From positions 1 to 12,532 of the forward strand of contig JBOGZI010000288.1 of assembly GCA_050697275.1 (NCBI GenBank): DNA of 12,532 bases, written 5' to 3'. Made by a program: the position numbers and the translations under genes. The notes below the pieces were generated by a model. It was not told the origin of the DNA and ran no database searches. It saw nothing but the letters and a program-made list of their open reading frames with translations. This document shows, one piece after another, positions 6,692 through 12,532 of the stretch (the stretch's first letter is position 1; every line of letters starts with the position of its first letter). The stretch comes from JBOGZI01 sp050697275 (GTDB taxonomy: Bacteria > Actinomycetota > Thermoleophilia > Solirubrobacterales > 70-9).

Positions 6692-7447
6692 TCAGCTCGC
6701 GGCGGCGGCCCGCTCGAGGATCTCCTCGGGAACGTCGAAGTTGGCGTTGACCGAATCGACGTCGTCGTGCTCCTCGAGCGCGTCCATCAGGCGGAGCAGG
6801 GCCGGCGCCTCGCCCTCGGCAACCTCGACCACGCTCTTCGGCTCCATCGCCAGCTCGGCGGACTGGATCTCGACTCCGGCGTCCTCCAGCGCGGAGCGGA
6901 CGGCGGCGAGCGCGCCCGCGGGCGCCAGCACCTTGAGCAGGTCGCCGTCCTCGGCGACGTCCTCGGCGCCGGCGTCGATCGCCGGCATCAGGTCGTCCTC
7001 CGAGTAGCCTTCACCGTCCACCAGGATCACGCCGCGCTTCTCGAACTGCCAGGAGACCGAGCCGGGCTCGCCGAGGCTGCCGCCGTGCTTCTCGAAGGCG
7101 TGGCGGATCTCGGCGCCGGTGCGGTTGCGGTTGTCGGTCAGCGCCTCCACCAGGATCGCCGCCCCGCCGGGCCCATAGCCCTCGTAGACGGCGCTCTCGA
7201 TCGCCTCCGCTCCGGCGCCCTCGCCGGTGCCGCGGTCGATCGCGCGCTGGATGTTGTCCTTCGGCATCGAGGCGTCGCGCGCCTTCTGCACCGCCAGCGC
7301 CAGCGCCGGGTTCGCGTCCGGGTTGCCGCCGCTGTCACGGGCGGCGACGGTGATCGCCCGCGCCAGTTTGGTGAACAGCTTGCCGCGCTTGGCGTCGGCG
7401 GCGCCCTTCTTGTGCTTGATCGAGGACCACTTCGAGTGACCGGACAT
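6692..7447 (-). CDS. yebC: YebC/PmpR family (TACO1-like) protein
   Basis: A 251-residue member of the YebC/PmpR family, which is described both as a DNA-binding regulator and as a factor that helps ribosomes translate proline-rich stretches. Family signatures are present: MSGHSKWSSIKHKK at the N-terminus, KDNIQRAIDRGTG, YEGYGPGGAAI, TDNRNRT and the C-terminal HDDVDSVNANFDV. Length is normal. The ATG is fixed by the conserved MSGHSKW start. No Shine-Dalgarno is seen; TAGAAT lies 7 nt before the ATG, so translation is probably leaderless. In actinobacteria this gene commonly sits between pdxT and ruvC; here an aminopeptidase and a P-domain gene have entered on either side. Confidence 0.97.
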   Translation of the reverse strand: MSGHSKWSSIKHKKGAADAKRGKLFTKLARAITVAARDSGGNPDANPALALAVQKARDASMPKDNIQRAIDRGTGEGAGAEAIESAVYEGYGPGGAAILVEALTDNRNRTGAEIRHAFEKHGGSLGEPGSVSWQFEKRGVILVDGEGYSEDDLMPAIDAGAEDVAEDGDLLKVLAPAGALAAVRSALEDAGVEIQSAELAMEPKSVVEVAEGEAPALLRLMDALEEHDDVDSVNANFDVPEEILERAAAAS

Positions 7448-7454
7448 GGCCTCG

Positions 7455-7460
7455 ATTCTA
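7455..7460 (-). promoter_or_regulatory. Putative leaderless -10 of yebC (TAGAAT)
   Basis: TAGAAT matches the -10 consensus at 5 of 6 positions and is separated from the yebC ATG by only 7 nt. Transcription would start at or next to the A of ATG. No good -35 is visible 16-18 nt upstream. Lies in the 58-nt gap after the M29 gene. Confidence 0.5.
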
Positions 7461-7505
7461 GGAGCGCGCTACCTCTTCGGGTTGGTCTGCGGGGCTGCGT
7501 TGCGC

Positions 7506-8609
7506 CTAGACGACAAAACGGCCGTCCTCCTGGAGGGTCTCGCCGTCCACCTCGATCTGGCCGCCGCGGCGAAGGTCGCAGATCATGTCCCAGTGGATTG
7601 CTGATTCGTTGACGCCGCCGGTCTCCGGATAGGAGCGGCCGACGGCCAGGTGGATGGTCCCGCCGATCTTCTCGTCGAGCAGGATCTCGCCGGTCCCCTC
7701 GTTGATCCCGTAGTTCGTCCCGATCCCGAGCTCGCCGAGGCGCCTCGCCCCCTCGTCGGTGTCGAGCATCTCGATCAGGAAGTCCTCTCCCTTCTCGGCG
7801 GAGGCGTCCACGACCTTGCCCCCCTCGAAGCGGAAGCGCACCCCGGCGACCTCGCGGCCCCCGTAATGCGCCGGCAGGTGGAAGCGGATCTCGCCCTCGG
7901 CCGAGTCCTCGACCGGTCCGGTGAAGAACTCCCCATCCGGCATGTTGTGCTTGCCGGCGGCGGCGATGAAGGTCCGGTCCTCGATCCCGACCCGCAGGTC
8001 GGTCCCCTCCCCCGTCAGGTGGACCTCCGAGCGCCCCTGGATCCACTCCCGCAGCCGCTCGGTCTCCTCGGACTGGCGCTTCCACGCCTCCACGGGATCG
8101 TCCTCGGCAGCCAGGCAGGCGCCGTAGTAGAAGTCCTCGAAGGCCTCGAGGCTGAGGCCTGCCTCGGAGGCATAGGCGTGGGTGGGGAACAGCGTCAGGG
8201 CCCAGCGGTAGCTGCCCTCCGCGCTGCGCTCCATCGCCCGCTTCATCAGCCCCTGGGTGGCCGCCTGGCGCTTCGCCTGGCGCTCCGGGGGCACCCGCGA
8301 CAGCGCGCGGGTGTTCTGGCTCGCCATCACCGCGATCCGCACATCGGCGTTCTCGACCGCCCACTCGGCGACCGGCGAGATCCACTCGAGTTGCTTGTCG
8401 GAGGCGTGCTCGAAGTAGGCGACCGACTGCCCCTCCATCGCCATGTGCACGATCGGGTTGCCCCCGGCCTCCAGCACCTCCTCGTAGACCGCCTGCAGCA
8501 GCGGCTCGGCGGGCGACTCGCCCTCGATCGTGCAGATGTCCCCCTCCTGCACGTCGGTCGAGTGCCGGACCAGGATCCGGGCCAGGTTGGTGACCCTGGG
8601 GTCTCTCAT
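7506..8609 (-). CDS. M29 family aminopeptidase (AmpS/PepS/AmpT-like)
   Basis: A 367-residue cytoplasmic metallo-exopeptidase that removes N-terminal amino acids from peptides using two metal ions. The M29 metal ligands are visible by pattern: Glu227 in MPDGEFFTGP, Glu293 in LGELGIGTN, His320 in EKIGGTIHLAVG, and His339 and Asp341 in SAIHWDM. The ATG at 8609 is preferred over an in-frame ATG at 8699, because it overlaps the pdxT stop as ATGA and gives the family start MRDPRVTNLARILVRHST; the upstream 30 residues are Arg/Gly-rich and overlap pdxT. Coupled translation suggests one transcript with pdxS and pdxT. The link between PLP synthesis and peptide breakdown is inferred from position only. 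Confidence 0.93.
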   Translation of the reverse strand: MRDPRVTNLARILVRHSTDVQEGDICTIEGESPAEPLLQAVYEEVLEAGGNPIVHMAMEGQSVAYFEHASDKQLEWISPVAEWAVENADVRIAVMASQNTRALSRVPPERQAKRQAATQGLMKRAMERSAEGSYRWALTLFPTHAYASEAGLSLEAFEDFYYGACLAAEDDPVEAWKRQSEETERLREWIQGRSEVHLTGEGTDLRVGIEDRTFIAAAGKHNMPDGEFFTGPVEDSAEGEIRFHLPAHYGGREVAGVRFRFEGGKVVDASAEKGEDFLIEMLDTDEGARRLGELGIGTNYGINEGTGEILLDEKIGGTIHLAVGRSYPETGGVNESAIHWDMICDLRRGGQIEVDGETLQEDGRFVV

Positions 8610-9289
8610 TCGGGTCCGCCCACGGTTCCCACGCCATCGGCGCCCCCGTCCCGCACCCCCGGACGCGAAGCGGAGGAGGTGCGGGTTGATGAAGTGCACA
8701 TCGCCATGAACAGGGCATGGAGCCGGCTGTCGTCGGTGAGCTCCGGGTGGAAGGCGACCGCGAGCAGGCCGCGGTCTCGCACCGCGACCGGGTGGCCATC
8801 GACCTCGGCGAGCACCTCGACGCCCGGCCCGTGCCGTTCGACCCAGGGGGCGCGGATGAAGACGCCGCGCAGCGGCTCGTCCCCCACTCCCTCCAGCCGC
8901 AGGTCCCGCTCGAAGCTCTGGCGCTGGCGTCCGAAGGCGTTACGGCGACAGAGGTAGTCGCCGAGACCGAGGTGGTCGCGATCGCAGACGATCATCCCCG
9001 CGCAGCAGCCGAGGATCGGCCGGCCCACCTTGGCGTGCTCTCGCACCGCATGGTCAAGGCCGTCCCGCGCCATCCCCTTGCTGATCGTGGTCGACTCACC
9101 GCCCGGGATCACCAGCCCGTCCAGCGCCCGCATCTGCGCCGCGGTACGGACCTCGGCGACCTCGGCGCCGAGCGAGGAGAGCATCCGGCGGTGGGCCTCG
9201 AAGTCGCCCTGGATCGCGAGGACGCCGAGGCGAAGCGCCGGCTGGCCCCCCTCGGCTCCGGGGCCGGCCTGGTGTCGAGGGACCCCCAA
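8606..9289 (-). CDS. pdxT: PLP synthase glutaminase subunit PdxT
   Basis: Class I glutamine amidotransferase that releases ammonia from glutamine and channels it to PdxS for pyridoxal 5'-phosphate synthesis. Motifs: LGVLAIQGDFEAH, PGGEST (62-67), the nucleophile Cys96 in GCCAGM (usually GTCAG), RNAFGRQRQSFE, and the His181/Glu183 pair in FHPEL. At 227 residues it is longer than the usual 190-200. About 18 residues precede the conserved core, because TTG at 9289 is the only ATG/GTG/TTG codon upstream of it; it lies 1 nt after the pdxS stop (TAG-C-TTG). A Ser/Gly-rich tail of about 30 residues follows the catalytic end and contains a hairpin at DNA level. Overlaps the M29 gene by ATGA. Confidence 0.95.
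   Translation of the reverse strand: MGVPRHQAGPGAEGGQPALRLGVLAIQGDFEAHRRMLSSLGAEVAEVRTAAQMRALDGLVIPGGESTTISKGMARDGLDHAVREHAKVGRPILGCCAGMIVCDRDHLGLGDYLCRRNAFGRQRQSFERDLRLEGVGDEPLRGVFIRAPWVERHGPGVEVLAEVDGHPVAVRDRGLLAVAFHPELTDDSRLHALFMAMCTSSTRTSSASRPGVRDGGADGVGTVGGPE
8650..8685 (-). repeat. Hairpin in the pdxT tail, upstream of the M29 start
   Basis: CCCGCACC (8650-8657) and GGTGCGGG (8678-8685) are exact reverse complements around a 20-nt loop. It lies inside the extra C-terminal tail of pdxT, about 40 nt before the coupled M29 start codon, and could tune M29 translation or mark an inserted small repeat. Confidence 0.45.
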
Positions 9290-9290
9290 G

Positions 9291-10178
9291 CTACGCGCCG
9301 CGGCCCTGGAGCAACCCGCCGTCCGCGGCGAGCGCCTCGATCTCCAACCCGGGCATCGGCTCGCCCAGCTCCATCGACGCCTTGGCCACGCGCTCGGCGT
9401 CCTGGAAGTGGGTGGTCGCCTCGACGATCGCGCGGGCCCGGCGCTCCGGGTCCTCGCTCTTGAAGATCCCCGACCCGACGAAGTTGCCCTCGGCGCCGAG
9501 CTGCATCATCAGCGCGGCGTCGGCCGGGGTGGCGATCCCGCCCGCGCAGAACAAGGGCACCGGCAGCCAGCCCCGGGTGGCGACGTCCCGGACCACGTCG
9601 AGCGGCGCCTGCAGCTCCTTGGCGGCTCCCGCGAGCTGCTCGGAGCGAAGCGAGCCGAGCCGCTTGATCCCGTCGGTTACGGAGCGCAGGTGGCGGACGG
9701 CCTCGACGACGTTGCCGGTCCCGGCCTCGCCCTTGGATCGGATCATCGCGGCGCCCTCCCCGATCCGTCGCAGCGCCTCACCGAGATTGGTGGCGCCGCA
9801 GACGAAGGGGATTTCGAAGGCGAACTTGTCGATCTGGTTGGACTCGTCGGCGGGCGTCAGCACCTCGGACTCGTCGATGAAGTCGACCTCGAGTGACTGG
9901 AGTACCTGCGCCTCGGCGAAGTGCCCGATCCGCGCCTTCGCCATCACGGGGATCGAGACCGCCTCCTGGATCTCGGCGATCTTCGCCGGGTTCGCCATCC
10001 GCGCGACGCCGCCCTCGGCCCGGATGTCCGCGGGCACCCGCTCGAGCGCCATCACCGCGTTCGCGCCGGCCTCCTCGGCGATCCTCGCCTGCTCGGCGGT
10101 GGTGACGTCCATGATCACCCCGCCCTTCAGCATCTCCGCGAGGCCCGTCTTCAGCCGGAATGTCGCTCGCTCAGCCAT
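9291..10178 (-). CDS. pdxS: PLP synthase lyase subunit PdxS
   Basis: Makes pyridoxal 5'-phosphate from ribose 5-phosphate, glyceraldehyde 3-phosphate and ammonia, forming a 12+12 complex with PdxT. At 295 residues it has the family length and the numbering matches the Bacillus enzyme: Asp24 in GGVIMDV, Lys81 in PVMAKARIGHF, and Lys149 in IRSKGEAGTGNVVEAVRH. The TIM-barrel phosphate site CAGGIATPADAALMMQLGAEGNFVGSGIF is present. The ATG is supported by the usual N-terminal LKTGLAEMLKGGVIMDV. There is no Shine-Dalgarno: a perfect palindrome ends directly at the ATG, so the transcript is probably leaderless. First gene of pdxS-pdxT-M29. Confidence 0.98.
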   Translation of the reverse strand: MAERATFRLKTGLAEMLKGGVIMDVTTAEQARIAEEAGANAVMALERVPADIRAEGGVARMANPAKIAEIQEAVSIPVMAKARIGHFAEAQVLQSLEVDFIDESEVLTPADESNQIDKFAFEIPFVCGATNLGEALRRIGEGAAMIRSKGEAGTGNVVEAVRHLRSVTDGIKRLGSLRSEQLAGAAKELQAPLDVVRDVATRGWLPVPLFCAGGIATPADAALMMQLGAEGNFVGSGIFKSEDPERRARAIVEATTHFQDAERVAKASMELGEPMPGLEIEALAADGGLLQGRGA

Positions 10179-10200
10179 CGCGGCAATAGTAGTTGCCGCG
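10179..10200 (-). promoter_or_regulatory. Palindrome enclosing the putative pdxS -10
   Basis: CGCGGCAA (10179-10186) and TTGCCGCG (10193-10200) are exact reverse complements around 6 nt. On the minus strand TACTAT (10186-10191) lies in its centre and ends 7 nt before the pdxS ATG, which fits the -10 of a leaderless actinobacterial promoter. A protein bound to the palindrome would block that promoter. No good -35 is seen. Confidence 0.6.
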
Positions 10201-10314
10201 CTGCCCGTCGATCCCCGCCGGCAGGCACGTTTACCTGATTGGCCAGCGGGAAGCCCATCGTTACGCCTTGCCTGATGGGGGCTTCAGCGGCGGGGCGGTA
10301 AGTCAAGAGTGAGC

Positions 10315-10338
10315 TTGGGGTCATTCCCCCGACCCCAA
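10315..10338. repeat. 8-bp stem hairpin in the rpiR-pdxS gap
   Basis: TTGGGGTC (10315-10322) pairs with GACCCCAA (10331-10338) around 8 nt. The sequence resembles short REP-type palindromes, but only one copy is in the window. On the minus strand it is the second hairpin after rpiR and is not followed by a T-tract. Confidence 0.5.
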
Positions 10339-10350
10339 AATGAGGCTGCG

Positions 10351-10372
10351 GGCCCGGATCGCCCCCCGGGCC
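10351..10372 (-). terminator. Likely terminator hairpin after the RpiR gene
   Basis: GGCCCGG (10351-10357) pairs with CCGGGCC (10366-10372) around 8 nt, 18 nt after the regulator's stop codon. On the minus strand it is followed by CGCAGCCTCATTTT, a weak T run. With the second hairpin at 10315-10338 it probably separates the regulator from pdxS. The rest of the 212-nt gap shows TTGACT (10301-10306) but no matching -10. Confidence 0.5.
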
Positions 10373-10390
10373 TGTGGTCGTTGTGCGGTC

Positions 10391-11257
10391 TTACTTCAGC
10401 TTGAAGGCGCGGATCCGGTCGCGATGCGCGGCCTCGTCGCGCGCGTAGACGCCGTGCGCCAGCGCCTGCACCAGCCCCATCAGCGCCGCGTTGGAGCGGA
10501 TGTAGGAGGGGCCGTCGGAGGAGTAGTAGAGGACCAGCTCCGAGTGCTCGGCGACGTCGGAGAGGGTCGCGTCCGTGATCGACAGCGTGCGAGCGCCTCG
10601 ATGCCGCCCCAGCTTCAGCGCCCGCTGGACGAGGGGATGCGCGCGACCGGCGGTGAGCGCCACCAGCAGCGTGTCCTCGTCCATCCGCGAGAGCTTCTGG
10701 ATGCTGTCCTGGCTCGCCGAGGCGACGATCTCTGCCGGGGTGTCGAGCAGGCCGAGCAGGTGGCGCAGATAGCTCGCGAAGAAGGCCATCTGCTCGACGC
10801 CGACGATCAGGACCCGGCGTGCGGTGGCCAGCGCGGAGACCGAGGCCTCCACCTGCTCCCGCGTCAGGCTGCGCGCCGTCTCCTCGATGTTGGTGTAGTC
10901 GGCGCCGAGTGATGCCTCGAACTCGGAGTGATCGAAGTTGAACAGGGCGGCAGCGCCGCCGCCGTTTCCGTTGCCGGGAGCCTCCGCGACCTTGTGCCGG
11001 TACTCCTCGATCGCTGACTGCTGAAGCTCGGGGTAGCCGTCGAAGCCGAGCGCCTGCGAGAAGCGGACCACCGTCGAGGAGGAGGTGTTGGCGCGGCGGG
11101 CGAGCTCCTCCGCAGTCTGGAAGGCGGCCTCGTCGAGGTGGTCGACGATGTAGCGCGCCACATCCTTCTGCGAGCGCGAGAAGTCGTCAAAGCGCTCGGT
11201 GATGTAGTCCGAGAGGCTCTTGCGAGCCGATCGGCTCTTGGTCGCGGTCCGTGCCAC
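10391..11257 (-). CDS. MurR/RpiR family transcriptional regulator with SIS-like domain
   Basis: A 288-residue regulator. Residues about 14-85 form the RpiR helix-turn-helix (ARYIVDHLDEAAFQTAEELA, then the recognition region SSSTVVRFSQALGFDGYPEL). A Gly/Asn-rich linker (94-102) leads to a SIS fold (about 130-272) that in this family binds phosphosugars. The usual glycine-serine sugar loop is replaced by VGVEQMAFF (152-160), and the second phosphate loop reads ALTAGRAHP, so the ligand may differ or be lost. GTG is taken as start; AAGAG lies 6 nt upstream. Its target cannot be read from the sequence. It lies upstream of pdxS on the same strand but terminator-like hairpins lie between them, and known PLP-gene regulators are of the MocR type, so a role in pdxST control is only a possibility. 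Confidence 0.9.
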   Translation of the reverse strand: MARTATKSRSARKSLSDYITERFDDFSRSQKDVARYIVDHLDEAAFQTAEELARRANTSSSTVVRFSQALGFDGYPELQQSAIEEYRHKVAEAPGNGNGGGAAALFNFDHSEFEASLGADYTNIEETARSLTREQVEASVSALATARRVLIVGVEQMAFFASYLRHLLGLLDTPAEIVASASQDSIQKLSRMDEDTLLVALTAGRAHPLVQRALKLGRHRGARTLSITDATLSDVAEHSELVLYYSSDGPSYIRSNAALMGLVQALAHGVYARDEAAHRDRIRAFKLK

Positions 11258-11387
11258 GGCGGCTCTTTTCGCCCCGCCACGTCGATTCCCTTCCCCCCGG
11301 GCTCGGGTTGTCCCCCGTTATCCGGGTGGAGCGCCGCATGCAGCGGGCTGAAGCGGCGGAGGACGCGATCTGTTTGTATCGCGCGCG

Positions 11388-11783
11388 ATGAGCCTCGAGC
11401 GGGAGCTGCACCGCCTCAATCGCAACATGATCGCCTTCGATCTCGCGCTCGGGACGGGGGCGCTGCTGGCACCCTCGCAGACTCTCCGGGTGCTCGGCCA
11501 CGACGAACCGTCCGCGGACGCCGAGCATCTCTTCCGCCGCTGCGGGCCGATCTGGCTCACCTTCGCGGCCGCCCACCTGGTCGCCCACCGCCGCAGGAGA
11601 CGCCGCGACTGGTGGGCCCTCTCCTGGCTGCGCGGCACCGAGCTGCTCACCGACGTCGTCTGGTCCCGCTCCGCCGCCTTCTCGCGCCCCGGCGCCCGCG
11701 CGGGGATGTGGTTCGCCGGCCTCAGCAACCTGGCGATGACCATCGGCTTCGCCCACCTCGCCCGCGACGCCGACGGCGCCTAG
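11388..11783 (+). CDS. Small multi-pass membrane protein, unknown function
   Basis: A 131-residue protein I do not recognise. Hydrophobic segments at about 14-32 (MIAFDLALGTGALLAP), 53-66 (GPIWLTFAAAHLVAH), 76-92 and 104-122 (AGMWFAGLSNLAMTIGFAHL) suggest up to four short membrane helices. An arginine run RRRRRR (68-73) follows the second and would face the cytoplasm by the positive-inside rule. It is divergent from the RpiR gene, with a 130-nt shared upstream region. No Shine-Dalgarno is seen before the ATG; TTGTAT ends 8 nt upstream, again as in a leaderless start. High-GC third positions support it as a real gene, and the opposite-strand frame here looks like a shadow. Confidence 0.7.
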   Translation: MSLERELHRLNRNMIAFDLALGTGALLAPSQTLRVLGHDEPSADAEHLFRRCGPIWLTFAAAHLVAHRRRRRRDWWALSWLRGTELLTDVVWSRSAAFSRPGARAGMWFAGLSNLAMTIGFAHLARDADGA

Positions 11784-11937
11784 CGGTTGGGCGTGGGCGT
11801 ACCGAAAATCAAGTAGGCTCCCCGGCAATCCAAGCGGCCCTGCTATTGGGGGGTATGGCCTAGAGCGGCGGCGGCGCCGCCAGCTGCGGGATCTCCGATG
11901 TCCGCGGGGCTGCTCACAAACGAAAAGGGGAAATGGC
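11784..11937 (+). promoter_or_regulatory. Structured leader before the secreted-protein gene
   Basis: A 154-nt non-coding stretch. It has a 12-bp perfect palindrome GGCGGCGCCGCC (11870-11881), a possible hairpin CAGC-GCGG (11881-11889) with CCGC-GCTG (11902-11912), a TAGGCT -10-like hexamer at 11814-11819 without a clear -35, and a Shine-Dalgarno AAGGGG (11925-11930) 7 nt before the ATG. I do not recognise a known riboswitch. Confidence 0.45.
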
Positions 11938-12532
11938 ATGGCAAATAGCATTTCGAGGCGAACGCTGGCCCTGATCTCGGGAACGGCGCTCGTGCTCTCG
12001 TTCCTCGCCTTCCTGATCGCATCGGCGGGCGACCAGGCGGACGCCACCCACCAGCCGGCGGACAAGGTGATCGCCAGCGGATCGAAGGTGGAGGTGTTCG
12101 GCCCCGGCCAAGAGGTGACGCTCCTGAGCGGGCAGGTGCGCAGCTCCTCGACCTCGGACCTGATGCTCCAGGTCACCGCCGAGTGCGCCCTGACCACCAA
12201 CGTGACCACCGTCGGCAACGACGATCAGTCGGCCGAGGGCACGGTGGAGGTCTGGGTTGAGATCGACGGGCAGCCGGTGGGGATCAACAACATCGGCACC
12301 TCGACGACGAGCTCGGAGGCCCAGGACGACGGCAAGGCCGTGTTCTGCAACCGGGCCTACCGGCGCCAGACCGAGCTGTTCGACGACGAGGATGCGACGA
12401 TCCGGACGTTCTTCGACACCCGGAACGCCAACGGCTTCAACTGGGTGGCGCTGAACGTCGGCAACGGCATCCACACGATCGAGGTCAAGGCGAACCTGAC
12501 CGAGACCGCGACCAACAACGCCACTGCCGAGG
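11938..12532 (+). CDS. Secreted protein of unknown family (3' end beyond window)
   Basis: The first 198 residues are visible. A signal peptide or anchor covers 1-30: SRR, then a long hydrophobic core TLALISGTALVLSFLAFLIASA. The mature part is Asp/Thr/Val-rich and probably beta-structured, with two cysteines (C83 and C137) that could form a disulfide and several Asn-x-Thr sites. A segment FFDTRNANGFNWVALNVG (158-175) is distinctive but I cannot name the family. The ATG is supported by AAGGGG 7 nt upstream. The long leader suggests regulated or strong expression. No function is claimed. Confidence 0.8.
   Translation, partial: MANSISRRTLALISGTALVLSFLAFLIASAGDQADATHQPADKVIASGSKVEVFGPGQEVTLLSGQVRSSSTSDLMLQVTAECALTTNVTTVGNDDQSAEGTVEVWVEIDGQPVGINNIGTSTTSSEAQDDGKAVFCNRAYRRQTELFDDEDATIRTFFDTRNANGFNWVALNVGNGIHTIEVKANLTETATNNATAE

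Noticed and set aside
8610..8699. Upstream ATG giving a 30-residue longer M29 protein
   Set aside because: The extension overlaps pdxT, is Arg/Gly-rich, and the ATGA overlap start gives the family N-terminus.
7138..8799. Minus-strand open frame of 553 codons overlapping yebC, the M29 gene and pdxT
   Set aside because: It is out of frame with three genes that have strong family motifs, and its product is Arg/Gly-rich without recognisable domains.
10020..10029. Third CCGGATGTCC, inside pdxS
   Set aside because: It is coding sequence with no ATTCT partner or nearby start codon, so it is taken as chance, although it weakens the uniqueness of the short block.
10301..10306. TTGACT as a -35 for pdxS
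   Set aside because: No -10-like hexamer lies 16-18 nt downstream, and it is about 110 nt from the TACTAT next to pdxS.
11187..12218. Minus-strand open frame opposite the two right-end plus-strand genes
   Set aside because: The plus-strand frames have membrane segments, a signal peptide and a ribosome site; the antisense product shows none.
1..12532. Mobile elements, CRISPR, tRNA or rRNA
   Set aside because: No transposase, integrase, regular repeat-spacer array or cloverleaf-like sequence was recognised on either strand.

Overview
The window is a high-GC chromosomal stretch of ordinary housekeeping genes, almost all on the minus strand. The conserved order pdxS-pdxT-yebC-ruvC-ruvA-ruvB-secD-secF is typical of Actinomycetota. 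The GC-rich codon use, the M29 aminopeptidase and P-domain genes placed inside this cluster, and the fused SecDF suggest a deep-branching actinobacterium, possibly Thermoleophilia (Solirubrobacterales/Gaiellales-like). The lineage is inferred from gene content and composition, not from a search.

Reading along the minus strand from right to left: an RpiR-type regulator (10391-11257) ends in a pair of hairpins. Next comes a tightly coupled PLP-synthase unit, pdxS-pdxT, joined by a 4-bp ATGA overlap to an M29 aminopeptidase (7506-10178). The YebC/PmpR gene (6692-7447) follows with its own promoter-like -10. A secreted P-domain protein (5910-6545) has a strong Shine-Dalgarno and an intrinsic terminator. 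The Holliday-junction genes ruvC, ruvA and ruvB come next (3445-5782). A zinc-ribbon/PAS protein (2824-3309) then leads, 10 nt later, into a single fused SecDF frame that runs off the left edge (1-2813). No yajC is seen where it is often found, between ruvB and secD.

The right end switches to the plus strand. It holds a small membrane protein of unknown function (11388-11783), a structured 150-bp leader, and a secreted protein with no recognised family that runs off the right edge (11938-12532).

The most interesting signals are regulatory. ruvC and ruvA each carry the same 13-bp block (CCGGATGTCCTTC on the plus strand), followed 10 nt later by ATTCT and then 8 nt by the start codon, with identical spacing in both. 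pdxS starts directly after a perfect 8-bp inverted repeat that encloses a TACTAT -10-like hexamer, and yebC has TAGAAT 7 nt before its ATG. Together these suggest leaderless transcription for several genes. I found no mobile element, CRISPR array, tRNA or rRNA.
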